Shown here one piece after another: positions 43,168 to 51,647 of a DNA stretch of 64,000 nucleotides. The stretch comes from UBA5972 sp964588725 (lineage in GTDB: Bacteria > Pseudomonadota > Alphaproteobacteria > Rhodobacterales > Rhodobacteraceae), in assembly GCA_964588725.1 (NCBI GenBank), contig CAZPQL010000001.1:1-64000 (forward strand), in the 5' to 3' direction. The translations under genes and the position numbers were made by a program. The notes under the pieces were generated by a model. That model was not told the origin of the DNA and did not search any database. It saw nothing but the letters and a program-made list of their open reading frames with translations. How positions within the stretch are numbered: position 1 is the stretch's first letter; each line of letters opens with the position of its first letter.

Positions 43168-43872
43168 TCACGCCTGCGCATCGATCCGCAATTTCACCAG
43201 CAATTCGCGCAAATTGGCGCGGTTGCCATCAGACCAATCGGCATCGTTTGACAAAATTAACGCGGCCTGCGAACCGTGCACCAAGCCGTCGTCAAGAATT
43301 TTCAGATGGTTGGCGCGCAGCGTTTCGCCAGACGAGGTGATATCGGCAACCGCTTCAGCAGTCAGGTTTTTCACCGTGCCCTCGGTCGCGCCCTGACTGT
43401 CCACCAACTGATAGTCGGCCACGCCGCTGCGGCGTAAAAAAGCCAGAACCAGATTGTGATATTTGGTCGCTATGCGCAGCCGAAACCCGTGAACCGCTCT
43501 GAATTGCGCCGCAACCGCATCGAGATCGTCCAGCGTTTGCACGTCGATCCAACGTGCCGGAACCGCGATCACCAAATCGGCGTGACCAAAACCCATTTGC
43601 ACCAATTCGCGTAACTGACTACGCCACAGCGCAATTTTCTCGCGCAGTAAATCTGTGCCGGTGACGCCCAAATGAATCCGCCCGCTTGCCAGTTCCTGTG
43701 GAATTTCTCCGGCCGACAAAAGCACCAGTTCCACGCCGTTGGCACCGGCAACGCGCCCCGCGTATTCGCGGACCGACCCGGCGCGCGACAGCGACACGCC
43801 CCGCGCGGCAAACCACGCCAGCGTTTCGTCGTGCAAACGGCCTTTGGAAGGAATGCCAAGTTTTATCGTCAC
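43168..43872 (-). CDS. hisG: ATP phosphoribosyltransferase, short-form catalytic subunit HisG
   Basis: A 234-residue short-form HisG, lacking the regulatory C-terminal domain of the long form. It starts MTIKLGIPSKGRLHDETLAWF. LLSAGEIPQELASGRIHLGVTGTDLLRE is the catalytic region, and the PRPP-binding region includes VDSQGATEGTVKNLTAEAVADITSSGETLRANHLKIL. It makes phosphoribosyl-ATP, the first step of histidine synthesis, and needs HisZ, encoded immediately upstream with a 4-base ATGA overlap. Confidence 0.95.
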   Translation of the reverse strand: MTIKLGIPSKGRLHDETLAWFAARGVSLSRAGSVREYAGRVAGANGVELVLLSAGEIPQELASGRIHLGVTGTDLLREKIALWRSQLRELVQMGFGHADLVIAVPARWIDVQTLDDLDAVAAQFRAVHGFRLRIATKYHNLVLAFLRRSGVADYQLVDSQGATEGTVKNLTAEAVADITSSGETLRANHLKILDDGLVHGSQAALILSNDADWSDGNRANLRELLVKLRIDAQA

Positions 43873-44978
43873 GATCCGCTCTCCCGCACCGCGAGAACAA
43901 ATTCGGGCCGGATCACACCGCCAACCGCTGGAATGGCACGCCCCTGCCCCAACCCAGCTGTCAAGGCATCGTAGCGCCCGCCGCTGGCCACGACCGCAAG
44001 TTCAGGATGGTCTGCGGCGTAAAACCCGAAGACAAACCCGTCGTAATATTCCAGCGTCGTACGCCCGTAGGACCCTTCGAACCACAGGCCGTCAACGGCG
44101 ACGCCGCGCGCGGTGAGCGCCTCCAATCGGCGTTCCATAAGATCAACCGCAGGTGTGATCGCATGCAGGTGTCCCGAAATTTCGCGCAACATGGACAATG
44201 CAACAGGCGCATCATCCTCAATCGCCAAAATATCTTCAAGCAACCGCACCTCTTCTTTTGACAGCGGTGCCGCGTCCGCGTCGCTATGCAACGTCTCGAT
44301 GCGCGCCAATATTTCACTGTCATCGCGCAATCCGATTTGCAGCGCAGAGTCCTGCAACGCCTGCGCAGTCGCCGAAAACGATGTGTCCAGCAACGCCGCC
44401 CGCCCGGCCGGCACGGGAACCTGACCACCAAAACGCTCCAGCAGCTGGCGAAACCGTGCAGGTCGCCACAGGTGCCGCATCAGCGCGGATTTTCGCACCT
44501 CCAGCGTCGACAATCCCGCGATCGCAGCGCGTACAATCCCCATGTCGCCCGTGGACGCCCGCAAATTCAACGGCGCCAGAATATCGCTGAACAATGCAAA
44601 AACTTCGGCGTCCGCGGTCGCAGCGTCAACTTCGTCAAACAGCTCAAACCCGACCTGCAGGGTTTCGCTGGCGCGCGCCAAAACGGCATCCTGTTTGCGC
44701 CATACGGGGCCGCTGTAGGTATAGCGCCCGCCCTGCGCCCGCCCGTCCATATGCATCTGCACCACGGGCACGGTAAAATCGGGCCGCATCATCTGTTCGC
44801 CGGACTGCGGATCATGGGTCATATAAGCCCGCGCGCGTATGTCTTCGCCGTAGAGATCAAGAAAAATATCTGCGGGTTGCAACGCCAGAGTCTCGACCGG
44901 TACCGCGCCCGCGTTGGCAAACGCTTCTGCCAATAGTTGGGCTTCGGCCCTGATCCGGCTGAGACGCCCGCTGTGCAT
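43869..44978 (-). CDS. hisZ: ATP phosphoribosyltransferase regulatory subunit HisZ
   Basis: A 369-residue HisS-like protein without tRNA synthetase activity. It has class II aaRS-like motifs in weak form: MRPDFTVPVVQMHM, SGPVWRKQ, a GFELFDEVDAATADAEV region, and the C-terminal VVASGGRYDALTAGLGQG. It lacks the anticodon-binding domain of HisS. It forms an octamer with short HisG and senses histidine. It follows hisS by 3 bases and overlaps hisG by 4. Confidence 0.92.
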   Translation of the reverse strand: MHSGRLSRIRAEAQLLAEAFANAGAVPVETLALQPADIFLDLYGEDIRARAYMTHDPQSGEQMMRPDFTVPVVQMHMDGRAQGGRYTYSGPVWRKQDAVLARASETLQVGFELFDEVDAATADAEVFALFSDILAPLNLRASTGDMGIVRAAIAGLSTLEVRKSALMRHLWRPARFRQLLERFGGQVPVPAGRAALLDTSFSATAQALQDSALQIGLRDDSEILARIETLHSDADAAPLSKEEVRLLEDILAIEDDAPVALSMLREISGHLHAITPAVDLMERRLEALTARGVAVDGLWFEGSYGRTTLEYYDGFVFGFYAADHPELAVVASGGRYDALTAGLGQGRAIPAVGGVIRPEFVLAVRESGS

Positions 44979-44981
44979 CGC

Positions 44982-46484
44982 CTAGACTTCCGCCCGCGCG
45001 ATCATCGCTTTGACCTGCGCCACCAGATCGCCGCGCGCAATTTCGATCTGCGCCGGTTGCGATTTCCATTCCTCGTTGGTGGTCATGTCGGCCGCCAGCC
45101 GCGCGCCCAGCGCCAGGTCCTTGATCTGCACGACCCCGCGCGCGCGTTCATCCTCGCCCTCGATCACCGCCACGGGTGCGGCACGCTGATCCGCATATTT
45201 TAACTGGTTACCAAAATTCTTTGGGTTGCCAAGATAAACCTCGGCGCGGATGCCGGACTGGCGCAACTCGGCCACCATCGCCTGATAATCGCTCATGCGG
45301 GTCTTTTCCATCACGGTGACAACCACCGGACCGGGCGCGGTGGACGTCCCGCCGCTTTTGGCCTCTAATGCTGCCAGCAGACGGTCAACGCCGATCGAAA
45401 TACCCGTGGCCGGAACCGCCTGACCGGTAAAGCGCTTCACCAGATCGTCATAGCGCCCGCCACCGGCAACGCTGCCGAAACTGCGCGCCCGCCCCTTGTC
45501 GTCGGTGATTTCAAACGTCAATTCGGCCTCGTAAACCGGACCGGTATAATAGCCAAGACCGCGCACGACCGAGGGGTCGATTTCAATGCGGTCGGGGCCG
45601 TAGCCTTGGGCATGCAGCAGAGCAGCTATTTCCTGCAATTCCGCCACACCCTGAAAACCCGTATCAGAGCCTTGTACCAGTTCGCCCAGTCGCGCGCAGG
45701 TCGACGAGGCGTCAGCGCGTTTTGCCTCGATAAAGCCAACAACAATATCGGCCTGCGCGTCCGTCAGATTGGCACCATCGGTAAAATCGCCGCTGTCGTC
45801 CTTGCGTCCCTCGCCCAGCAGCGCGCGCACGCCAGCCACACCAAGACGGTCAAGTTTATCAATCGCACGCAGGACAATGCCGCGTTCACTGGCGAATTTT
45901 TCGGGCGCATCGGGATCATGCACACCGATGACCTCCATCACACCGTTCAGCACTTTCCGGTTATTCAACCGGATCACGTAATCGCCGCGCGCAATCCCCA
46001 CAGCTTCCAGCGTGTCGCAAAGCATCGCGCATATCTCGGCGTCCGCTGCCATGGATGATGTGCCGACGGTATCCGCATCGCATTGATAAAACTGCCGAAA
46101 CCGCCCCGGTCCCGGCTTTTCATTACGCCAGACCGGCCCCATGGCGTAGCGCCGGTACGGGCTGGGCAAATCATTACGGTGCTGGGCGTAAACCCGCGCC
46201 AAAGGCGCTGTCAGATCGTAGCGCAGCGCCAGCCAGTCGCCGTCTTCTTCCCACGCGAACACGCCTTCATTCGGGCGTTCGACATCGGGCAGAAACTTGC
46301 CCAAAGCCTCCACTGTTTCCACGGCAGCGGTTTCAAGCGGATCAAACCCATAGCGGTGATAAACGCCGGCAATTTTGCCCAGCATCGCGTTGCGCGCCGC
46401 CACCCCGGCACCAAAATAATCGCGAAAACCGCGTGGCGTGACGGCGCGGGGGCGCATTGTTTTGGGTTTTCTGTTTCTCGCCAT
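44982..46484 (-). CDS. hisS: Histidine--tRNA ligase HisS
   Basis: A 500-residue class II aminoacyl-tRNA synthetase. The basic N-terminus is followed by PRGFRDYFG; motif 2 region is YRRYAMGPVWRNEKPGPGRFRQFYQCDADTVG; the histidine-A motif is GLGYYTGPVYEAEL; motif 3 includes VAGGGRYDDLVKRF and GISIGVDRLL. The C-terminal anticodon-binding domain (about 385-500) ends with EIARGDLVAQV. It heads the hisS-hisZ-hisG operon, a common arrangement in alphaproteobacteria. Confidence 0.96.
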   Translation of the reverse strand: MARNRKPKTMRPRAVTPRGFRDYFGAGVAARNAMLGKIAGVYHRYGFDPLETAAVETVEALGKFLPDVERPNEGVFAWEEDGDWLALRYDLTAPLARVYAQHRNDLPSPYRRYAMGPVWRNEKPGPGRFRQFYQCDADTVGTSSMAADAEICAMLCDTLEAVGIARGDYVIRLNNRKVLNGVMEVIGVHDPDAPEKFASERGIVLRAIDKLDRLGVAGVRALLGEGRKDDSGDFTDGANLTDAQADIVVGFIEAKRADASSTCARLGELVQGSDTGFQGVAELQEIAALLHAQGYGPDRIEIDPSVVRGLGYYTGPVYEAELTFEITDDKGRARSFGSVAGGGRYDDLVKRFTGQAVPATGISIGVDRLLAALEAKSGGTSTAPGPVVVTVMEKTRMSDYQAMVAELRQSGIRAEVYLGNPKNFGNQLKYADQRAAPVAVIEGEDERARGVVQIKDLALGARLAADMTTNEEWKSQPAQIEIARGDLVAQVKAMIARAEV

Positions 46485-46502
46485 AGTCGGATTTCACTTG
46501 TC

Positions 46503-46566
46503 AAATCACCACGTTGGCGCCCTCCTAACCCATGCACCATTTCGGGGCAAGTTGGTGTGGTGATTT
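46503..46566. promoter_or_regulatory. Long-spaced inverted repeat between hisS and slyX
   Basis: A perfect 10-bp inverted repeat, AAATCACCAC (46503-46512) and GTGGTGATTT (46557-46566), brackets most of the 108-base divergent promoter region, with a 44-base spacer. It could be two operator half-sites or the base of an RNA stem. Confidence 0.4.
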
Positions 46567-46592
46567 TGGCCACGAGCGCGTAACCTGACCCC

Positions 46593-46808
46593 ATGACAGA
46601 TACCAATACACGCCTGACCGAGCTTGAAATCCAATCCACGCACATGGCCAACACCATTGACGAACTCAGTGCGGTTATTGCCTCGCAGGCGGGCGAAATC
46701 GAGACCCTGACACGGCGGTTGCACATGTTGCTGGAACGCGCCGCGCGCGAAGACGTCGACGGTGGTGAAAGCGCCCCGCTGACCGAGCAGGTGCCGCCGC
46801 ATTGGTAA
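46593..46808 (+). CDS. slyX: SlyX family protein
   Basis: A 71-residue coiled-coil protein: RLTELEIQSTHMANTIDELSAVIASQAGEIETLTRRLHMLLER forms one continuous amphipathic helix, and the C-terminus ends PPHW, the SlyX hallmark. Its function is unknown. It is divergent from hisS and overlaps the next ORF by 7 bases. Confidence 0.9.
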   Translation: MTDTNTRLTELEIQSTHMANTIDELSAVIASQAGEIETLTRRLHMLLERAAREDVDGGESAPLTEQVPPHW

Positions 46809-47542
46809 AAAAACGCGCCTTTGCATTCTTACCGCCCCTGCCCCCATCCGGTGCATTTTGGTTTTTTGACACGATCGACGCTGCCGGTCAGAACCGGGCC
46901 AAACACTTTATGTTCAGGGCTTTTCTCGCCGGTTTGGCCGTTGCTTTGCCGGCGCAATTCTTGCCGGGTTGGATCGGCGCCAGACCCCTGTCGTGGATCT
47001 GGATGTTTCCTGCTGTTCTTGGCGGATTGGCGGTGCTGTTCTGGGCGACCGGTCGCGCGATCCTGCTGACCGGCCATTGGCGCGGCGTTTTTCAGGCCGC
47101 TGTTACACTGTTTATGCTTGTGTTTTTTGTGGTGCTATTTTTGTGGCAAGGTGGCAGCGCTGACAGCGCCGCACGCTGGACAGAATTGCTTGTTGTGCGC
47201 TCGGACGACCGCGATCTTGTGTTCACGGCCTTCGGCCTTGGAGCTGTGCTGGGGTGGACCGTTCATTACACTTATCCGGTCCGCACGTTTATTGTGGCGA
47301 TGCTGCTGATATTTATGGCCGTGTGGATGGACCTGCAGGGATATTATGTAGAATTGCACGACGGGTATTCGATTTTTCTGCCGGGATATGCCGACGTCGG
47401 CACCACCAGACGGACGGGCGATTTACCGGATAACGATGGAGGTCGCGCCATTGTTGCGATGACCACGGTTACCTTTGCGTCCTGGTTGCCGCTGTTAGTC
47501 TGGCTGGCGTTCAAGCGTCGCCGCGCGGCAAAGCGCCCCTAA
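46802..47542 (+). CDS. Hypothetical integral membrane protein
   Basis: Up to 246 residues from TTG 46802; ATG 46910 would give 210 residues and a protein beginning directly with a TM helix. About five or six TM segments (roughly residues 38-55, 63-84, 97-115, 138-156, 160-178, 217-235). A polar loop with YVELHDGYSIFLPGYADVGTTRR lies before the last helix. I recognise no family. It overlaps the slyX stop by 7 bases and its own stop overlaps the convergent dnaE stop by 4 bases (47539-47542). Confidence 0.6.
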   Translation: MVKKRAFAFLPPLPPSGAFWFFDTIDAAGQNRAKHFMFRAFLAGLAVALPAQFLPGWIGARPLSWIWMFPAVLGGLAVLFWATGRAILLTGHWRGVFQAAVTLFMLVFFVVLFLWQGGSADSAARWTELLVVRSDDRDLVFTAFGLGAVLGWTVHYTYPVRTFIVAMLLIFMAVWMDLQGYYVELHDGYSIFLPGYADVGTTRRTGDLPDNDGGRAIVAMTTVTFASWLPLLVWLAFKRRRAAKRP

Positions 47543-50500
47543 AACTCCTCCACCACCACAACCCCCGGCAGGCTTTTGAGCGCGCCTTTCACCTGCGGCG
47601 TCACGGCAAAATCCGCGCCCAGGTCAATTTCTACCTCACCCGGTAATTCGGGATGCATCAGTAGCAGGTTGACCGGCCCTTTGGATCTTTTTGGTGCGTC
47701 TTTGCTGGCATTGTTCAACACTTTGGCCACCGAAGAAATCACGCGGTCCTCGTTCACGAACACCCGCAACCCCATGGCCGCAGCGTCGGCCACGGCACCA
47801 TCGATCAGTTGCACCGACCGCGCCAAAAGTTTGAGCTGATCACCCTCCATGTTGGCCTCGACTGCAAGAACCACGTTGCACCCCGGTTCCAGCAGGTCGC
47901 GGTGTTGCTCCAGCGTGTCCGCAAACACGGTGACTTCGTAAAGCCCTGTGGGATCAGACAGTTGTACAAATGCGAAACGATTTCCGCGAGCGGATTTTCG
48001 CTCCTGACGGGCTGCCACCGACCCCGCCATTTTGACGGCCACGCGTTGGCCCACGGCCTTTTTCGTCACTTCCGCCAACATCAGCACATTTTTGCGTTTC
48101 AGCGGTCCAAGGTAGTCGTCCAGAGGATGCCCCGACAAATAAAAACCCACGGCCTGATGTTCCTGACCCAAAAGTTCCGACGGCAGCCAATCCTCGCGTT
48201 CGGTCATTCTGGGTGCGGGTAATTCCTCACCGGCGTCACCGAACAATCCTCGTTGACTGGAGTTGCGGTCATCGTGGGTCGCCGCCGAATAGGCCACCAA
48301 TGCGTCGACATTGGCCAGAACGCGCGCGCGGTTGCGGTCGAGCTGATCAAACGCACCGGCGCGGGCCAGCATTTCCATGGGGCGTTTGCCGACGCGTTTC
48401 AGGTCAACGCGGCGGGCAAATTCAAACAGATCGCGGAAAATCGCGTCGCCGCGCGCCCCGGTGATCAGTTTCATGGCTTCGACGCCGACGTTTTTCAAGC
48501 CACCCAGTGCATAAACAATCTGGCCGTCCAGCACGCTGAACCGCGCCTGCGAGCGGTTGACACAGGGCGGAATCAGCGGAATGTCAAGACGCTTAACTTC
48601 TTGAATATACACGTTCAATTTATCGGTCAGGTGCAAATCGCAATTCATCACCGCCGCCATGAATTCAACGGGATAGTTGGCCTTCAGCCAAGCAGTTTGA
48701 TAGGATACCACGCCATAGGCCGCGGCGTGGGACTTGTTAAACCCGTAGTTGGCGAATTTTGCCAACAGATCAAACACCTCGTTGGCTTTGTCGCCATCCA
48801 CACCGCGCGCAGCGGCACCTTTCACAAATTTCGGGCGCTCGGCGTCCATGGCGCTTTGGATTTTCTTGCCCATGGCGCGGCGCAGCATATCGGCCCCGCC
48901 AAGGCTGTAGCCCGCCATTTCCTGCGCGATCTGCATCACCTGTTCCTGATAGACGATTATACCCTGGGTCTCGTCCAGAATGTGATCGACCGAAGGGTGC
49001 AGCATCTCGCGGTCCTCCAGCCCGTTCTTGACCTTGCAAAACTTGGGGATATTTTCCATCGGCCCCGGGCGGTACAGCGCCACCAGCGCCACAATGTCCT
49101 CGATACAGGTTGGTTTCATCTGGCGCAGCGCGTCCATCATGCCGCTGCTTTCCACCTGAAACACGGCCACCGTTTTGGCACTGGTATAAAGCGTATATGT
49201 CCCCGGATCATCCAGCGGAATAGCAGCGATATCGACGTTCACGCCGCGCAGTTTCAGCAAGTCGATGGCATTTTGAATGACCGTCAGGGTTTTGAGGCCC
49301 AGAAAATCGTATTTCACCAGCCCGGCCTGCTCGACCCATTTCATGTTGAACTGTGTTGCGGCCATATCGGAACGCGGGTCGCGGTAAAGCGGTACCAGCT
49401 CGTTGAGCGGACGATCACCAATGACGATCCCGGCGGCGTGGGTCGAGGCGTTGCGCAATAGTCCTTCAAGCTGCCCCGCGTAATCAAGCATTCGTGCGAC
49501 CACCTCTTCGGATTTGGCTTGTTCGCGCAGGCGTGGCTCGTCGGCCAGTGCTTTTTCAATCGAAACCGGCTTGACGCCTTCGACCGGGATCAACTTGGAC
49601 AGGCGGTCCACCTGCCCATAGGGCATTTGCAGCACCCGTCCCACGTCGCGCACGGCGGCCTTGGACAAGAGCGCGCCAAAGGTGATGATTTGTGCGACGC
49701 GGTCGGCTCCGTATTTGTCCTGCACGTAGGTAATGACCTCTTCGCGGCGGTCCATGCAGAAATCAATGTCAAAGTCCGGGATCGATATGCGCTCGGGGTT
49801 GAGGAAACGTTCGAACAAAAGCGAATACCGCAGCGGATCAAGATCGGTGATCGTCAGCGCATAGGCCACCAGCGACCCCGCCCCCGAACCACGGCCCGGC
49901 CCCACCGGAATGCCCTGATCCTTGGCCCATTTGATGAAATCGGCGACGATCAGAAAATAGCCGGGAAAGCCCATGCTTTCGATGATACCAAGTTCAAATT
50001 CCAGTCGTTTTTCATATATTTCGACCGACGCCGCCTGCGGTATCTTTGCCAGTCTTTGCTTCAGCCCCGCCGCCGCCTGACGGCGCAGCGTCTGGACCTC
50101 GTCGGCGGCAAATTTTGGCAGAAGTGGCGCACGGCGGGCGACTTTGAACGCGCAGCGTCTTGCAATTTCAACCGTATTTTCAACCGCTTCGGGCAGATCG
50201 GCAAACAGTGCGGCCATATCACCCGCGCTTTTGAAATAATGCTGCGGCGTCAGGTGTCGGCGCGGTTCCTGCTGGTCGACATATGCGCCTTCGGCGATGC
50301 AGATCAACGCATCGTGCGCGGCGTACATGTCTGTGTGAGGGAAATAGACGTCGTTCGTCGCCACCAAGGGCAGCTTCAAGTCGTACGCCATTGCGATAAA
50401 CGCCGGCTCGGTTGCGTTCTGTGCGGGCGTGGTGCCGCCCGCGCCGTCAGGATGGCGCTGCAGTTCCACATACAACCGATTGTCATATATTTCGCCAAGC

Positions 50501-50976
50501 TGCTGCATGGTATCACGCGCGCGTGCCGTCTGACGATCCAGCAGCAACCGGCCAACCGGACCACCAGCCCCGCCGCTCAAACAAATAAGACCGGCATTGT
50601 GGTTCTGCAGTTCGTCCAATGTCACATGAACCGGCTGATTATCGTCCCGTAAAAACAACAAAGCATTCAGCTTCATCAGATTGGCGTAACCGTCCTCGTT
50701 TTGGGCCAGCAACACCAACGGTGCACAACGAAACGAACCGTCGTCGCGTGTCGTTTGCACGTCGATCTGACAGCCGATGATTGGTTGCAGGCCTGCATCG
50801 GCGGCCTTGGTTGAAAATTCCAGTGCTGCGTACATATTGTTGGTGTCGGTGACGGCGACGGCCGGCATTTTTGACGCCGTGCACAATTCCGCAAGTGAAT
50901 CCAACCGCACCGCGCCCTCAAGCAGCGAGTACTCGGTGTGAACACGAAGATGGATGAATCGGGGACTGCCGGTCAT
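47539..50976 (-). CDS. dnaE: DNA polymerase III subunit alpha
   Basis: 1145 residues from ATG 50976. This start gives the usual MTGSPRFIHLRVHTEYSLLEGAV beginning; the open frame extends to 51042 but has no family support. The PHP domain is N-terminal. The polymerase core has GPGRGSGAGSLVAYAL and PDFDIDFCMDRREEVI, which holds two of the catalytic Asp residues; FNKSHAAAYGVVSYQTAWLKANYP follows. Helix-hairpin-helix and OB domains and a C-terminal tau-binding region complete it. It is the replicative polymerase. Divergent from uraH. Confidence 0.97.
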   Translation of the reverse strand: MTGSPRFIHLRVHTEYSLLEGAVRLDSLAELCTASKMPAVAVTDTNNMYAALEFSTKAADAGLQPIIGCQIDVQTTRDDGSFRCAPLVLLAQNEDGYANLMKLNALLFLRDDNQPVHVTLDELQNHNAGLICLSGGAGGPVGRLLLDRQTARARDTMQQLGEIYDNRLYVELQRHPDGAGGTTPAQNATEPAFIAMAYDLKLPLVATNDVYFPHTDMYAAHDALICIAEGAYVDQQEPRRHLTPQHYFKSAGDMAALFADLPEAVENTVEIARRCAFKVARRAPLLPKFAADEVQTLRRQAAAGLKQRLAKIPQAASVEIYEKRLEFELGIIESMGFPGYFLIVADFIKWAKDQGIPVGPGRGSGAGSLVAYALTITDLDPLRYSLLFERFLNPERISIPDFDIDFCMDRREEVITYVQDKYGADRVAQIITFGALLSKAAVRDVGRVLQMPYGQVDRLSKLIPVEGVKPVSIEKALADEPRLREQAKSEEVVARMLDYAGQLEGLLRNASTHAAGIVIGDRPLNELVPLYRDPRSDMAATQFNMKWVEQAGLVKYDFLGLKTLTVIQNAIDLLKLRGVNVDIAAIPLDDPGTYTLYTSAKTVAVFQVESSGMMDALRQMKPTCIEDIVALVALYRPGPMENIPKFCKVKNGLEDREMLHPSVDHILDETQGIIVYQEQVMQIAQEMAGYSLGGADMLRRAMGKKIQSAMDAERPKFVKGAAARGVDGDKANEVFDLLAKFANYGFNKSHAAAYGVVSYQTAWLKANYPVEFMAAVMNCDLHLTDKLNVYIQEVKRLDIPLIPPCVNRSQARFSVLDGQIVYALGGLKNVGVEAMKLITGARGDAIFRDLFEFARRVDLKRVGKRPMEMLARAGAFDQLDRNRARVLANVDALVAYSAATHDDRNSSQRGLFGDAGEELPAPRMTEREDWLPSELLGQEHQAVGFYLSGHPLDDYLGPLKRKNVLMLAEVTKKAVGQRVAVKMAGSVAARQERKSARGNRFAFVQLSDPTGLYEVTVFADTLEQHRDLLEPGCNVVLAVEANMEGDQLKLLARSVQLIDGAVADAAAMGLRVFVNEDRVISSVAKVLNNASKDAPKRSKGPVNLLLMHPELPGEVEIDLGADFAVTPQVKGALKSLPGVVVVEEF

Positions 50977-51085
50977 GACGAAACAACTAAACCACCGGGC
51001 CTGCGCGCGAAAGCCATTGATTGCGGCAACATTGCCTTGCAATCAATTCAACGAGACTGTTTGATCGCTTGGCGAAGGGGTAAAG

Positions 51086-51433
51086 ATGGGAAAACTAACG
51101 ACACATGTGTTGGACACGGCTACCGGTCATCCGGCCAGGGATTTGCGAATCGAGCTATTTCGTTTGGCACCGCGTCCCGAAAAACTGGCCGACGTGACAA
51201 CCAACGAAGACGGACGGGTCGACGGTCCTCTGCTGGAAGGCGAGGCATTTGTGTTTGGCGAATACGAACTGATATTTCACGCCGGTGCGTATTTGGAAAA
51301 AACCGCAGCGAACCTGCCGCGCCCCAAGTTTCTTGATCTGATCCCGCTGCGGTTTGGTCTGAGTGACAACAGCCATTACCATGTGCCGCTTCTGCTATCG
51401 CCCTTTGGATACTCAACATATCGCGGCAGTTAA
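51086..51433 (+). CDS. uraH: 5-hydroxyisourate hydrolase (transthyretin-like)
   Basis: A 115-residue protein. It begins MGKLTTHVLDTATGHPARDLRIELFRL, contains the middle GPLLEGEAFVFGEYELIFHAGAYLE, and ends YHVPLLLSPFGYSTYRGS. The N-terminal THVLDT, the HYHVPLLLSP region and the terminal YRGS are the HIUase signature that separates it from transthyretin. It hydrolyses 5-hydroxyisourate, the unstable product of uric acid oxidation. It precedes the xanthine dehydrogenase genes on the same strand, which fits one purine-degradation route. Confidence 0.95.
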   Translation: MGKLTTHVLDTATGHPARDLRIELFRLAPRPEKLADVTTNEDGRVDGPLLEGEAFVFGEYELIFHAGAYLEKTAANLPRPKFLDLIPLRFGLSDNSHYHVPLLLSPFGYSTYRGS

Positions 51434-51563
51434 CAAATTGCTTGCCCGAATCCTATTTTCCTGTTCTCCTGTCTGAACGTTAGACGGCTGCGCGCTTGTT
51501 TTACGTCGCATCGGGCAATCGCGCACATAGGCTGAATGTAGAGAAGGCGGCGGGTTTTCAGTT

Positions 51564-51647
51564 ATGAAAATCGAGTTTCTTCTGAACGAAGAGACCGAAC
51601 GCGTATCAGCGCAGGCTTGCGGTCACTTAGTGACTTGGGGCGCATAA
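51564..51647 (+). CDS. 27-residue leader ORF coupled to xdhA
   Basis: ATG 51564 to TAA 51645-51647, preceded by GAAGGCGG. The peptide begins MKIEFLLNEETERVSAQ. Its stop codon overlaps the xdhA start as TAATG, so translation of xdhA may depend on ribosomes finishing this ORF. The first residues resemble the start of XdhA-type proteins (M..xEFLxN), so it could be a remnant of a duplicated N-terminus. Real expression is not proven. Confidence 0.4.
   Translation: MKIEFLLNEETERVSAQACGHLVTWGA

Noticed and set aside
46532..46588. Short ORF starting ATGCACCAT before slyX, considered as a histidine attenuator peptide.
   Set aside because: Only three His among 18 residues, not consecutive, and it reads away from hisS. 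No terminator/antiterminator pair is seen.
48253..49461. A 402-codon plus-strand ORF opposite dnaE.
   Set aside because: It is antisense to a certain gene and has no recognisable protein features.
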